A model generated the notes under the pieces. That model saw nothing but the letters and a program-made list of their open reading frames with translations, was not told where the DNA came from and did not search any database. Shown here piece after piece: positions 7,982 to 16,337 of a stretch of 64,000 nucleotides of DNA. Source of the stretch: Ovoidimarina sediminis (GTDB lineage Bacteria; Pseudomonadota; Alphaproteobacteria; Rhodobacterales; Rhodobacteraceae); NCBI RefSeq assembly GCF_032586175.1, contig NZ_JAWHTE010000022.1, positions 1 to 64,000 of the forward strand, in the 5' to 3' direction. The position numbers and the translations under genes are program-made. Numbering within the stretch: position 1 is the stretch's first letter; every line of letters begins with the position of its first letter.

Positions 7982-8428
7982 ATGCCCCCAGCCGTCGGCT
8001 ATGCCTCGATCATGTTTCTCGCCGGTGTCGGCATCCCGCTACTCGCGGCGCTCAATGCCGCACTCGGCGTGCGCGTCGGCTCTCCCGCGGCGGCGGCGGT
8101 GGTGCTTTTTCTCGTGGCGCTTCTGACGGCGCTCGGGGCGATGCTGCTGACCGGCGGTACCCGCGCCATTGCGACCCTGCCTGCCCAGCCGAAACACCTT
8201 TTTCTCGCGGGCCTGCTGATCGCCTTCTACGTTCTCACGATCACCTGGATCGCGCCGCGCTTCGGCGTCGGGAACGCTGTGTTCTTCGTTCTTCTGGGCC
8301 AGCTTGTCGCGGCGGCGCTGATCGATCACTACGCCCTCTTCGGATCGCGGCAGGCCACGCTTACCCCCCTGCGCGCCGCGGGGATCGCGCTGATGGCGGT
8401 GGGGGTTCTTCTGGCGCGGCGCCCGTAG
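7982..8428 (+). CDS. DMT-superfamily small permease (YdcZ/DUF606-like)
   Basis: A 148-residue, very hydrophobic protein with about five membrane segments and the N-terminal GVGIPLLAALNAALGVRVGSP and VFFVLLGQL features of the YdcZ (DUF606) half-size drug/metabolite transporters. It begins at an ATG with GGAG upstream, 21 bp after the thioesterase. Its last 68 bases overlap the convergent Nudix gene. Substrate unknown. Confidence 0.82.
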   Translation: MPPAVGYASIMFLAGVGIPLLAALNAALGVRVGSPAAAAVVLFLVALLTALGAMLLTGGTRAIATLPAQPKHLFLAGLLIAFYVLTITWIAPRFGVGNAVFFVLLGQLVAAALIDHYALFGSRQATLTPLRAAGIALMAVGVLLARRP

Positions 8429-8882
8429 GCGGCGCGCACGGCACAGTGATCCCCTGCGCAGTTGGCGACCAGAGCCCCAGCGCGCCAAGGCACTCGGCAA
8501 CCCGTGATCTGAAATGGGGGACAACATCCGCTCGGCCGACGAAGTCCCGGCCCTCCATCATGCACCATCGCTGCCCTTCGTCGCCGAGGCGAATGGCCCC
8601 GATCTGCGCGGCCGTGATCGGCCCGGCAAAGAATTGCGACACCATGCCTGCCGGGCTTGTGTACGTCCGCTGCCAGACGAAGGCGGATCTGGGGTAGATC
8701 AGTCCGATCTCCTCTTCGATCTCGCGCGTGACGGCGGAAATCGCGTCCTCATCGGGATCCAACCCGCCGCCGGGAAGATCCCAGCAATTCGGAAAGGGGA
8801 TCGCCGGATCCTTATCGCGCAGGATCGTGACGATCGCGCTGCGGAAGAACAGGATAGCCTTTGCTCCCGGACGTCCCGTCAT
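8361..8882 (-). CDS. Nudix hydrolase
   Basis: A 173-residue Nudix protein. The Nudix box fits GX5EX7REUXEEXGU exactly at about residues 39-61 (GGLDPDE, then REIEEEIGL). It should hydrolyse a nucleoside diphosphate-linked compound with Mg2+; the substrate is not predictable. The ATG at 8882 has GGTGGGG upstream; a GTG two codons earlier is possible. The C-terminal 30 residues are proline-rich (PEEPPPPSARS) and lie in the 68-bp overlap with the convergent permease gene, so this tail may be a recent extension. clpA lies upstream on the same strand, separated by a terminator. Confidence 0.88.
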   Translation of the reverse strand: MTGRPGAKAILFFRSAIVTILRDKDPAIPFPNCWDLPGGGLDPDEDAISAVTREIEEEIGLIYPRSAFVWQRTYTSPAGMVSQFFAGPITAAQIGAIRLGDEGQRWCMMEGRDFVGRADVVPHFRSRVAECLGALGLWSPTAQGITVPCAPPTGAAPEEPPPPSARSPRRAGG

Positions 8883-8937
8883 CAGCACCCCACCAGGCTC
8901 GATTCCCTAAGGCATTGATTTTGCGTCAGAAACGAAA

Positions 8938-8959
8938 ACGGCCCCGATGCCGGGGCCGT
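8938..8959 (-). terminator. Rho-independent terminator of clpA
   Basis: On the minus strand ACGGCCCCG pairs with CGGGGCCGT over a 4-base loop and is followed by TTTTCGTTT. It lies 21 bases beyond the clpA stop and before the Nudix gene. Confidence 0.85.
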
Positions 8960-8979
8960 CTCCTGTCTCTCCGCAAGCC

Positions 8980-11301
8980 TTAGTCCGCCGTCAGCAGAGG
9001 CGGCTTCTTCGACGACAGCCGGCGCGTTTCGGGCGGCTCGATCCGAAGATCGATCTTGCCGTCCTTCACGCCCACCTTGACGACGCCGCCCTTCATGAGC
9101 TTCCCGAACAGAAGCTCTTCGGCGAGCGGTTTCTTGATGTTTTCCTGGATCACGCGGCCAAGCGGGCGCGCGCCCATCTTGTCGTCATAGCCTTTCTCGG
9201 CCAGCCATTCGGCGGCGGGCTTCGTCAGTTCGATGGTCACGTTCCGGTCCATCAGCTGCGCCTCGAGCTGCAGCACGAACTTCTCGACCACCCGCAGGAT
9301 CACCTCCTTGCCGAGCGGTGCGAAGCTGATCACCGCGTCGAGGCGGTTGCGGAATTCCGGCGTGAACTGGCGTTCGATCGCCGCCGTATCCTCGCCCTCG
9401 CGCCGGTCGCGGCCAAAGCCGATCGCGGCCTTCGCCAGTTCCTGCGCGCCCGCGTTCGAGGTCATGATCAGAATCACGTTTCGGAAATCGACCTGGCGGC
9501 CGTTGTGATCCGTCAGCTTGCCGTGATCCATCACCTGCAGAAGGATGTTGTACACATCCGGGTGCGCCTTTTCGATCTCGTCCAGAAGCAGCACGCAATG
9601 CGGGTGCTGGTCGACGCCGTCGGTCAGAAGCCCGCCCTGGTCGAAGCCCACATAGCCCGGGGGCGCGCCGATCAGGCGGCTGACGGCGTGCTTCTCCATA
9701 TATTCCGACATGTCGAAGCGCAGAAGCTCGACGCCCAGCGAACTGGCCAGCTGCCGCGCGACTTCCGTCTTGCCGACGCCCGTGGGCCCGGCGAAAAGGT
9801 AGTTGCCGATCGGCTTTTCAGGCTCGCGCAGGCCCGCGCGGGCCAGCTTGATCGAGCTTGCCAGCGCCTCGATGGCATTGTCCTGCCCGAAGACCACGCG
9901 CTTCAGCGTGCTTTCCAGATCCTTCAGAACCTCGGCATCGTCCTTCGACACGTTCTTCGGCGGGATCCGGGCGATCTTGGCGACGACCGCCTCGATCTCC
10001 TTTGCGCCGATCGTCTTGCGCCGCTTCGATTCCGCGACAAGGTGCTGGGCCGCGCCCGCCTCGTCGATCACGTCGATGGCCTTGTCCGGCAGCTTCCGAT
10101 CGTTGATGTAGCGGGCCGAAAGTTCCACCGCCGTCTTGATGGCTTCCGCGGTGTACTTGATGTCGTGATGTTCCTCGAAATAGGGCTTCAAGCCCTTCAG
10201 GATCTTCACGCTGTCTTCCACCGTCGGCTCGTTCACGTCGATTTTCTGGAACCGGCGGCTGAGCGCGCGGTCCTTCTCGAAATGCTGGCGGAATTCCTTG
10301 TAGGTGGTCGAGCCCATGCAGCGCAGCTTGCCGCCCTGAAGCGCGGGCTTCAGGAGGTTCGAGGCATCCATCGCGCCGCCGGATGTCGCGCCGGCACCGA
10401 TCACGGTATGGATCTCGTCGATGAAAAGCACCGCGTCGGGGTGATCCTCAAGCTCGCTGACCACCGCCTTCAGGCGTTCCTCGAAATCCCCGCGATAGCG
10501 GGTGCCGGCCAGAAGCGCGCCCATGTCGAGCGAATAGATCGTCGCGCCGGACAGCACCTCGGGCACCTCGGCATTCACGATCTTGCGGGCCAGGCCCTCG
10601 GCGATCGCCGTCTTGCCCACGCCTGGATCACCCACCAGAAGCGGGTTGTTCTTGCGGCGGCGGCACAGCACCTGCACACAGCGTTCCACCTCGTGCTCGC
10701 GCCCGATCAGCGGATCGACATCGCCCTGCCGCGCCTTGGCGTTCAGGTCGACACAGTATTTGGCAAGCGCGCTTTCGCTTTTGTTGTCGTCCTCGGCGGC
10801 CTGGGTTTCCTCCTCGAACTCCTGGCTGCCCTGCACCGGGCGGCTTTCCCCGAACGAGGGGTTCTTGGCCACGCCGTGGGCGATGAAGTTCACCGCGTCA
10901 TAGCGCGTCATCTCCTGCTCCTGCAGGAAATAGGCGGCATTCGATTCCCGTTCCGCGAAGATCGCGACCAGGACGTTCGCGCCGGTCACTTCCGTCCGGC
11001 CCGAGGATTGCACATGGATCGCGGCGCGCTGGATCACGCGCTGGAAGGCCGCGGTCGGCACCGCTTCCGACCCGTCGATATCGGTGACGAGGGTCGACAG
11101 ATCATCCTCGATGAAATCCAGAAGCGTCTTTCGCAGCACATCCAGATCCACCGAGCAGGCCTGCATCACCTTCGCCGCGTCCGGCTCGTCGATCAGGGCA
11201 AGCAGCAGGTGTTCCAGGGTTGCAAGTTCGTGACGCCGCGCATTGGCCAGGGCCAGCGCTGCGTGAATGGCTTGCTCGAGCGTATTCGAAAACGACGGCA
11301 C
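8980..11301 (-). CDS. clpA: ATP-dependent Clp protease ATP-binding subunit ClpA
   Basis: AAA+ unfoldase that feeds substrates to ClpP (773 residues). It has the Clp N-domain repeats (residues 1-140), Walker A motifs GDPGVGKT near 225 and GPTGVGKT near 505, and an IGF loop (AAIGFGR) for ClpP docking, which separates ClpA from ClpB. The GTG at 11301 is chosen because AAAGGAG precedes it and MPSFSNTLEQ is the family start; an upstream in-frame start lacks support. The adaptor gene clpS is not adjacent, as only 176 bp separate clpA from gloB. The upstream gap has an AT-rich tract (11365-11410) that probably holds the promoter. Confidence 0.97.
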   Translation of the reverse strand: MPSFSNTLEQAIHAALALANARRHELATLEHLLLALIDEPDAAKVMQACSVDLDVLRKTLLDFIEDDLSTLVTDIDGSEAVPTAAFQRVIQRAAIHVQSSGRTEVTGANVLVAIFAERESNAAYFLQEQEMTRYDAVNFIAHGVAKNPSFGESRPVQGSQEFEEETQAAEDDNKSESALAKYCVDLNAKARQGDVDPLIGREHEVERCVQVLCRRRKNNPLLVGDPGVGKTAIAEGLARKIVNAEVPEVLSGATIYSLDMGALLAGTRYRGDFEERLKAVVSELEDHPDAVLFIDEIHTVIGAGATSGGAMDASNLLKPALQGGKLRCMGSTTYKEFRQHFEKDRALSRRFQKIDVNEPTVEDSVKILKGLKPYFEEHHDIKYTAEAIKTAVELSARYINDRKLPDKAIDVIDEAGAAQHLVAESKRRKTIGAKEIEAVVAKIARIPPKNVSKDDAEVLKDLESTLKRVVFGQDNAIEALASSIKLARAGLREPEKPIGNYLFAGPTGVGKTEVARQLASSLGVELLRFDMSEYMEKHAVSRLIGAPPGYVGFDQGGLLTDGVDQHPHCVLLLDEIEKAHPDVYNILLQVMDHGKLTDHNGRQVDFRNVILIMTSNAGAQELAKAAIGFGRDRREGEDTAAIERQFTPEFRNRLDAVISFAPLGKEVILRVVEKFVLQLEAQLMDRNVTIELTKPAAEWLAEKGYDDKMGARPLGRVIQENIKKPLAEELLFGKLMKGGVVKVGVKDGKIDLRIEPPETRRLSSKKPPLLTAD

Positions 11302-11477
11302 GTCGACGTGCTCCTTTACTGGTGGTGGCCGGGGGCGCGAGAGCCCTCTGACCATGGCCTCGTAAGATTAGACTTCGGTTATAATTCCAAAGCTTCAAGG
11401 TTTTTTTGTGCAAATCCGCTCACAATTCGATGCGTGGCGAATTCGAGTCACGATGTGTGCCCGCGAATCGGGCGGCC

Positions 11478-12245
11478 TCAGAACCTGTCCTTGCGCTGGC
11501 GGATCTCTGCGAAAGCCTCGGCATCGCTGGCATCCGGCATCCCGATCAGCGCCTTCACCTCGGGGCGGCCGGCGCGCAGGAAGGGGTTGGTCTTGAGTTC
11601 ATCGGCTAGCGTTGAGGGGACGGTCGGCTTACCCGCCCCCCGGGCCGCCGTAACCGCGTCTTTCCGCGATATAAGATCGGGATTTTCCGGTTCAATGGTC
11701 AGGGCGAAGCGGGCGTTGGCCTCGGTGTACTCGTGACCGGAATAGACGACCGTCTCGGGCGGCAGGGCGGCGAGCTTCGAGAGGCTGTCCCACATCTGGG
11801 GAAAGTTGCCTTCGAACACGCGGCCGCAGCCGAGCGCCATCAGGCTGTCGGCCGTGAAGACGGCCCGCGCGCCGGGCACATAGAACGCAATATGGCCGAC
11901 AGTGTGGCCGGAGACGTCCATCACGGTGACGGTTTCGCCGGCGAAATCGAAACTGTCGCCCTCGGCCACCTCGCGATCGAGATCGGGAAGCCGGTGCCGG
12001 TCGGCCGCAGCCCCCGTGACCTTGCAGCCGTAGCGCGCGCGCAAATCCTCGACACCCTCGACATGGTCGCCGTGGTGATGGGTGATCCAGAGTTCATCGA
12101 GCCCCCATCCCCGTGCCTCTAGCGCATCCACGAGCGGCGCGGTTTCCGGCGCATCGACAAGCGCGGTGCGGCCCGAGTCCGCATCGTGGATCAGGAAAGC
12201 GTAGTTGTCGCTGCGGCAGGGGATGGTGACGATTTCCAGGGACAT
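11478..12245 (-). CDS. gloB: Hydroxyacylglutathione hydrolase (glyoxalase II)
   Basis: A 255-residue metallo-beta-lactamase-fold enzyme that hydrolyses S-lactoylglutathione in methylglyoxal detoxification. The metal motif is THHHGDH near residues 54-60, with later ligands in SGHTVGH and FTADSL and the C-terminal SGHEYT and NPFLR segments that bind glutathione. The ATG at 12245 gives the family N terminus MSLEIVTIPC. It is divergent from the methyltransferase at 12309, with 63 bp between the starts. Confidence 0.96.
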   Translation of the reverse strand: MSLEIVTIPCRSDNYAFLIHDADSGRTALVDAPETAPLVDALEARGWGLDELWITHHHGDHVEGVEDLRARYGCKVTGAAADRHRLPDLDREVAEGDSFDFAGETVTVMDVSGHTVGHIAFYVPGARAVFTADSLMALGCGRVFEGNFPQMWDSLSKLAALPPETVVYSGHEYTEANARFALTIEPENPDLISRKDAVTAARGAGKPTVPSTLADELKTNPFLRAGRPEVKALIGMPDASDAEAFAEIRQRKDRF

Positions 12246-12308
12246 GGCGTTTCCTTTCTCCTGCGCTATGGTTCGGGCGAACCTTGCAGCAGCCCGGGCC
12301 GGCCCGCA

Positions 12309-13055
12309 ATGCATCTCGATGTGCTCGACCTCAGGTCGTTCTACTACCGCACCGGCCTCGGCCGGGCCGCACAGCGCTCGATCCGCGACCAGGTGCGCAC
12401 GCTCTGGCCCGAGGCGCGGGGGATGAATGTGGCGGGCTTCGGATTCGCCGTGCCGCTTCTGCGCCCGTTCATCGGCGAGGCGCAGCGGGTGATCGCGCTG
12501 ATGCCCGGCCAGCAAGGCGTGATGCCCTGGCCGCCGGGGGAGCCGAACATGGCGGTTCTGTGCGAGGAAACGCTCTGGCCGATCGAGACGGAAACGGTGC
12601 ACCGGCTGATCGTTCTTCACGGGCTCGAGACATCGGAGAACCCCCCCGCGGTGATCGAAGAGGTCTATCGCACCCTCGCACCCGAGGGCCGCGCGCTGTT
12701 CATCGTGCCGAACCGCGCCGGGCTCTGGTCGAAGAACGATGCGACACCCTTCGGCTTCGGCCGCCCCTATTCGCTGTCGCAGCTTGAGGCGCAGATGAAG
12801 TTTCACGGCTTCCAGGCCGAACGCCACGCTGCGGCGCTGTTTCAGCCGCCATCGTCGAAGCCGTTCTGGATGAAGACCGCGCGGGTCTGGGAAGGCGTGG
12901 GGCGGAAGCTTTCGAATTCGCTGGCGGGCGGTGTGCTTCTTCTGGAAGTGAAGAAGCAAATCCCCGCCCCGCCCCGGCGCGGCCTGCGCGAGGCGGTGAA
13001 GAAGCCATTGAAAATATTAGACGGCATCGCGAGCCCGGCCCCGAAACCGGTGTGA
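12309..13055 (+). CDS. SAM-dependent methyltransferase, gloB-associated
   Basis: A 248-residue methyltransferase-fold protein. The motif I region is degenerate (MNVAGFGFAVPLL), while the later LAPEGRALFIVPNRAGLWSK segment matches the Methyltransf_11 fold. Proteins of this type are commonly found divergent from gloB in alphaproteobacteria (recollection). Substrate unknown; a weak SAM site means activity is not assured. It is followed by a probable terminator and then the ATP synthase operon. Confidence 0.78.
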   Translation: MHLDVLDLRSFYYRTGLGRAAQRSIRDQVRTLWPEARGMNVAGFGFAVPLLRPFIGEAQRVIALMPGQQGVMPWPPGEPNMAVLCEETLWPIETETVHRLIVLHGLETSENPPAVIEEVYRTLAPEGRALFIVPNRAGLWSKNDATPFGFGRPYSLSQLEAQMKFHGFQAERHAAALFQPPSSKPFWMKTARVWEGVGRKLSNSLAGGVLLLEVKKQIPAPPRRGLREAVKKPLKILDGIASPAPKPV

Positions 13056-13073
13056 GCGCGGAATCGTCCGAAT

Positions 13074-13096
13074 GCCTGCCGCAGGGGCGCTTTTTT
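13074..13096 (+). terminator. Probable terminator after the methyltransferase gene
   Basis: A short stem CCTG/CAGG with flanking G/C pairs is followed by GGGGCGC and six T residues. The stem is weak, so confidence is moderate. Confidence 0.5.
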
Positions 13097-13124
13097 CGTG
13101 CACCCGAGGCGCGCAAACGGTCGC

Positions 13125-13312
13125 AGTTCGCATTAGACATTGATATCTATATATATTTTCGCGCGCGAATGTCACGGCAAGGCGGTTGCGAGCCCCAGAG
13201 ACCTCTGTTACATCACCGCTGATTTTCGGGGGTGCCCGGCGGGGAACCACCAAGACAGGCTTGTGCGCCCCAATACAGTGGTGCCTGGCCAGACAAGAAC
13301 GAAAGGGTGGAC
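13125..13312 (+). promoter_or_regulatory. Leader/promoter region of the atp operon
   Basis: After the terminator the DNA holds an AT-rich tract, TTGATATCTATATATAT, at about 13140-13156, unusual in this GC-rich window, then about 150 bases of leader before the atpH GTG. A promoter is expected here but I cannot assign a -35/-10 pair with normal spacing. Confidence 0.35.
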
Positions 13313-13873
13313 GTGTCCGAACCAGCTTCGATCTCGACAGGTATTGCTGGCCGCTATGCCACGGCGATCTTTGAACTGGCGAAAGAGGGCAACGCGCTTG
13401 CGACCCTCGAAAGCGATGTGGGAACGCTGGGCGCGGCATTGAAGGAAAGTGCGGAGTTCCGTGGCGTCATCCATTCGCCGGTTTACAGCCGCCACGAACA
13501 GGGCGCCGCGGTGACGGCCATCGCGGAAACGGCGGGCCTGTCCGACATCCTGAAGAATACGCTCGCCCTGATGGCCGCGAAACGACGCCTGTTCGTGCTG
13601 CCGCAGCTCGTCGCCGCGCTCGAGCGGATGATTTCCGACGAGAAGGGCGAGATCGAGGCCGATGTGACCTCGGCCCAGCCGCTGACCGAAGATCAGCAGG
13701 CCAAGCTTGCCGAAACGCTGAAGGCCCGTGTCGGAAAAGACGTCAAACTGAACACCGCCGTCGATGAAAGCCTCATCGGCGGCCTCGTCGTAAAGGTCGG
13801 CTCTCGGATGATCGACACTTCGATCCGCTCCAAGCTCGCCGCGCTCAAGAACACCATGAAAGAGGTCGGATAA
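13313..13873 (+). CDS. atpH: ATP synthase F1 subunit delta
   Basis: The 186-residue delta subunit, which links F1 to the peripheral stalk. The N-terminal helical domain begins SISTGIAGRYATAIFELA, and the C-terminal signature VDESLIGGLVVKVG..MID is present. The start is a GTG at 13313 preceded by GAAAGGGTGG. It is the first gene of atpHAGDC; as is normal in alphaproteobacteria, the F0 genes are elsewhere. atpA starts one base after its stop. Confidence 0.96.
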   Translation: MSEPASISTGIAGRYATAIFELAKEGNALATLESDVGTLGAALKESAEFRGVIHSPVYSRHEQGAAVTAIAETAGLSDILKNTLALMAAKRRLFVLPQLVAALERMISDEKGEIEADVTSAQPLTEDQQAKLAETLKARVGKDVKLNTAVDESLIGGLVVKVGSRMIDTSIRSKLAALKNTMKEVG

Positions 13874-15412
13874 ATGGGAATCCAAGCCGCCGAAATCTCT
13901 GCCATCCTGAAGGAGCAGATCAAGAACTTCGGACAGGAAGCCGAAGTCGCCGAAGTGGGCCGTGTGCTGTCCGTCGGTGACGGTATCGCGCGGGTCTATG
14001 GCCTCGACAACGTCCAGGCGGGCGAGATGGTCGAGTTTCCGGGCGGCATCATGGGGATGGCCCTGAACCTCGAAAGCGACAACGTCGGCGTCGTGATCTT
14101 CGGCTCTGACCGGGACATCAAGGAAGGCGACACCGTCAAGCGCACGAATTCGATCGTGGACGTGCCTGCGGGTGACGCGCTTCTGGGCCGGGTCGTCGAT
14201 GGCCTCGGCAACCCCCTGGACGGCAAGGGCGAGATCAAGGCCGCCGAACGCCGCGTGGCGGACGTGAAGGCCCCGGGCATCATCCCGCGCAAATCGGTGC
14301 ACGAACCGATGGCAACGGGCCTCAAGGCGATCGACGCGATGATCCCGATCGGCCGCGGCCAGCGGGAACTTATCATCGGCGACCGCCAGACCGGCAAAAC
14401 CGCCGTGGCGCTCGACACGATCCTGAACCAGAAGTCCTACAACGACGCAGCCGGCGACGACGAATCGAAGAAGCTTTACTGCGTTTACGTCGCGATCGGG
14501 CAAAAGCGTTCGACCGTCGCGCAGCTCGTGAAGCGCCTCGAAGAATCGGGCGCGATCGATTACTCGATCGTCGTGGCCGCGACCGCGTCGGACCCGGCGC
14601 CGATGCAGTTCCTCGCCCCCTATGCCGCGACCGCGATGGCGGAATACTTCCGCGACAACGGCCGCCATGCGCTGATCATCTACGATGACCTGTCGAAGCA
14701 GGCCGTGGCCTATCGCCAGATGTCGCTTCTTCTGCGCCGCCCGCCGGGGCGTGAAGCCTATCCGGGTGACGTGTTCTATCTGCACTCCCGCCTGCTCGAG
14801 CGTTCGGCGAAGCTGAACGAGGACAATGGCGCGGGCTCGCTGACGGCGCTGCCGATCATCGAAACCCAGGGCGGCGACGTTTCGGCGTTCATCCCGACCA
14901 ACGTGATCTCGATCACCGACGGCCAGATCTTCCTTGAAACCGACCTGTTCTTCCAGGGCATCCGCCCCGCCGTGAACACCGGTCTGTCGGTGTCGCGCGT
15001 GGGCTCTTCGGCCCAGACGAAGGCGATGTCGTCGGTTGCGGGCCCGGTCAAGCTGTCGCTTGCCCAGTATCGCGAGATGGCGGCGTTCGCGCAGTTCGGC
15101 TCCGACCTCGACGCCGCGACCCAGCGGCTTCTGAACCGGGGCGCGCGCCTGACGGAACTGATGAAGCAGCCGCAGTATTCGCCGCTGACCAACGCCGAAA
15201 TCGTCTGCGTCATCTTCGCGGGCACGAACGGCTATCTCGACAATATCCCCGTCTCGGACGTGGGCCGGTTCGAGAGCGGGCTTCTGAACCACCTGCGGAC
15301 GAAGCACACCGATCTTCTCGACTGGATCACCAACGAAGATCCGAAGATCAAGGATGACGCGGCAGAACGGGTCAAGAAAGTTCTGGACGAGTTCGCCAAA
15401 GGCTTCTCGTGA
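13874..15412 (+). CDS. atpA: ATP synthase F1 subunit alpha
   Basis: The 512-residue alpha subunit of F1, which carries the non-catalytic nucleotide sites. The P-loop is GDRQTGKT near residue 170, and the PAVNTGLSVSRVGSSAQ signature is near 363. It starts immediately after the atpH stop, so translation is probably coupled. The length is normal. Confidence 0.98.
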   Translation: MGIQAAEISAILKEQIKNFGQEAEVAEVGRVLSVGDGIARVYGLDNVQAGEMVEFPGGIMGMALNLESDNVGVVIFGSDRDIKEGDTVKRTNSIVDVPAGDALLGRVVDGLGNPLDGKGEIKAAERRVADVKAPGIIPRKSVHEPMATGLKAIDAMIPIGRGQRELIIGDRQTGKTAVALDTILNQKSYNDAAGDDESKKLYCVYVAIGQKRSTVAQLVKRLEESGAIDYSIVVAATASDPAPMQFLAPYAATAMAEYFRDNGRHALIIYDDLSKQAVAYRQMSLLLRRPPGREAYPGDVFYLHSRLLERSAKLNEDNGAGSLTALPIIETQGGDVSAFIPTNVISITDGQIFLETDLFFQGIRPAVNTGLSVSRVGSSAQTKAMSSVAGPVKLSLAQYREMAAFAQFGSDLDAATQRLLNRGARLTELMKQPQYSPLTNAEIVCVIFAGTNGYLDNIPVSDVGRFESGLLNHLRTKHTDLLDWITNEDPKIKDDAAERVKKVLDEFAKGFS

Positions 15413-15436
15413 AGAGCGGCCGGAGGGACAGATTAA

Positions 15437-16315
15437 ATGCCCAGCCTTAAGGACCTGAAAAACCGGATCCAGAGTGTGAAGAACACTCGGAAGATCACGA
15501 AGGCCATGCAGATGGTGGCCGCCGCAAAACTGCGGCGGGCGCAGGACGCGGCCGAACAGGCCCGGCCCTATGCGGAACGGTTCAATGCCGTGCTTGCGGG
15601 CCTTGCCTCCTCGGTCGAGGGATCCGACAGCGCACCGAAGCTTCTGGCCGGCACTGGCAAGGAGTACGTGCACCTTCTGGTCGTCATGACGGCGGAGCGG
15701 GGCCTTTGCGGGGGCTTCAACTCCTCGATCGTGAAGCTTGCGAAGGCGCATGCCGCCGATCTTCTTGCCAAAGGCAAAACGGTGAAGATCATCACCGTCG
15801 GCAAGAAGGGGCGCGAGCAGCTTCGCCGGGACTATGGCGATCACCTGATCGACCATGTCGACCTGAGCGAGGTGAAGCGGATCGGGTATCAGAACGCCGC
15901 GGATATCGCGAAAGATCTTCTGGCCCGCTTCGATGCCGGCGATTTCGACGTCGCGACGATCTTCTTCAACACCTTCGAGTCGGTGATCGCCCAGGTGCCC
16001 ACGGCACAGCAGATCATCCCGGCGAAATTCGACGATGCGGAAGAAGAGGCCGGCACGGCAACGCTTTACGACTACGAGCCGGACGAAGAGGCGATCCTCG
16101 CCGATCTTCTGCCGCGCGGCGTGGCCACGCAGATCTTTGCGGCGCTTTTGGAAAACGCCGCTTCGGAACAGGGCGCCCGGATGAGCGCCATGGACAACGC
16201 AACCCGCAACGCGGGCGAGATGATCGACAAGCTGACGATCCAGTACAACCGTTCGCGTCAGGCGGTCATCACCAACGAACTGATCGAAATTATTTCGGGC
16301 GCCGAGGCGCTCTGA
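15437..16315 (+). CDS. atpG: ATP synthase F1 subunit gamma
   Basis: The central rotor shaft of F1 (292 residues). The N-terminal coiled-coil begins MPSLKDLKNRIQSVKNTRKI with ITKAMQMVAAAKLRRAQ, and the C-terminal helix has MDNATRNAGEMI. It lies 24 bp after atpA and 22 bp before atpD, with an AGGGA ribosome site. Confidence 0.98.
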   Translation: MPSLKDLKNRIQSVKNTRKITKAMQMVAAAKLRRAQDAAEQARPYAERFNAVLAGLASSVEGSDSAPKLLAGTGKEYVHLLVVMTAERGLCGGFNSSIVKLAKAHAADLLAKGKTVKIITVGKKGREQLRRDYGDHLIDHVDLSEVKRIGYQNAADIAKDLLARFDAGDFDVATIFFNTFESVIAQVPTAQQIIPAKFDDAEEEAGTATLYDYEPDEEAILADLLPRGVATQIFAALLENAASEQGARMSAMDNATRNAGEMIDKLTIQYNRSRQAVITNELIEIISGAEAL

Positions 16316-16337
16316 GAACCCCGGGAGACCGTAAGAG

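Noticed and set aside
11365..11410. CTTGAA as a heat-shock (RpoH) -35 for clpA
   Set aside because: The element is there on the minus strand in an AT-rich tract, but no matching -10 lies at the required distance.
8947..11736. A 929-codon plus-strand frame opposite clpA
   Set aside because: Composition artefact opposite a clear clpA; low-complexity His/Arg/Leu translation and no ribosome site.
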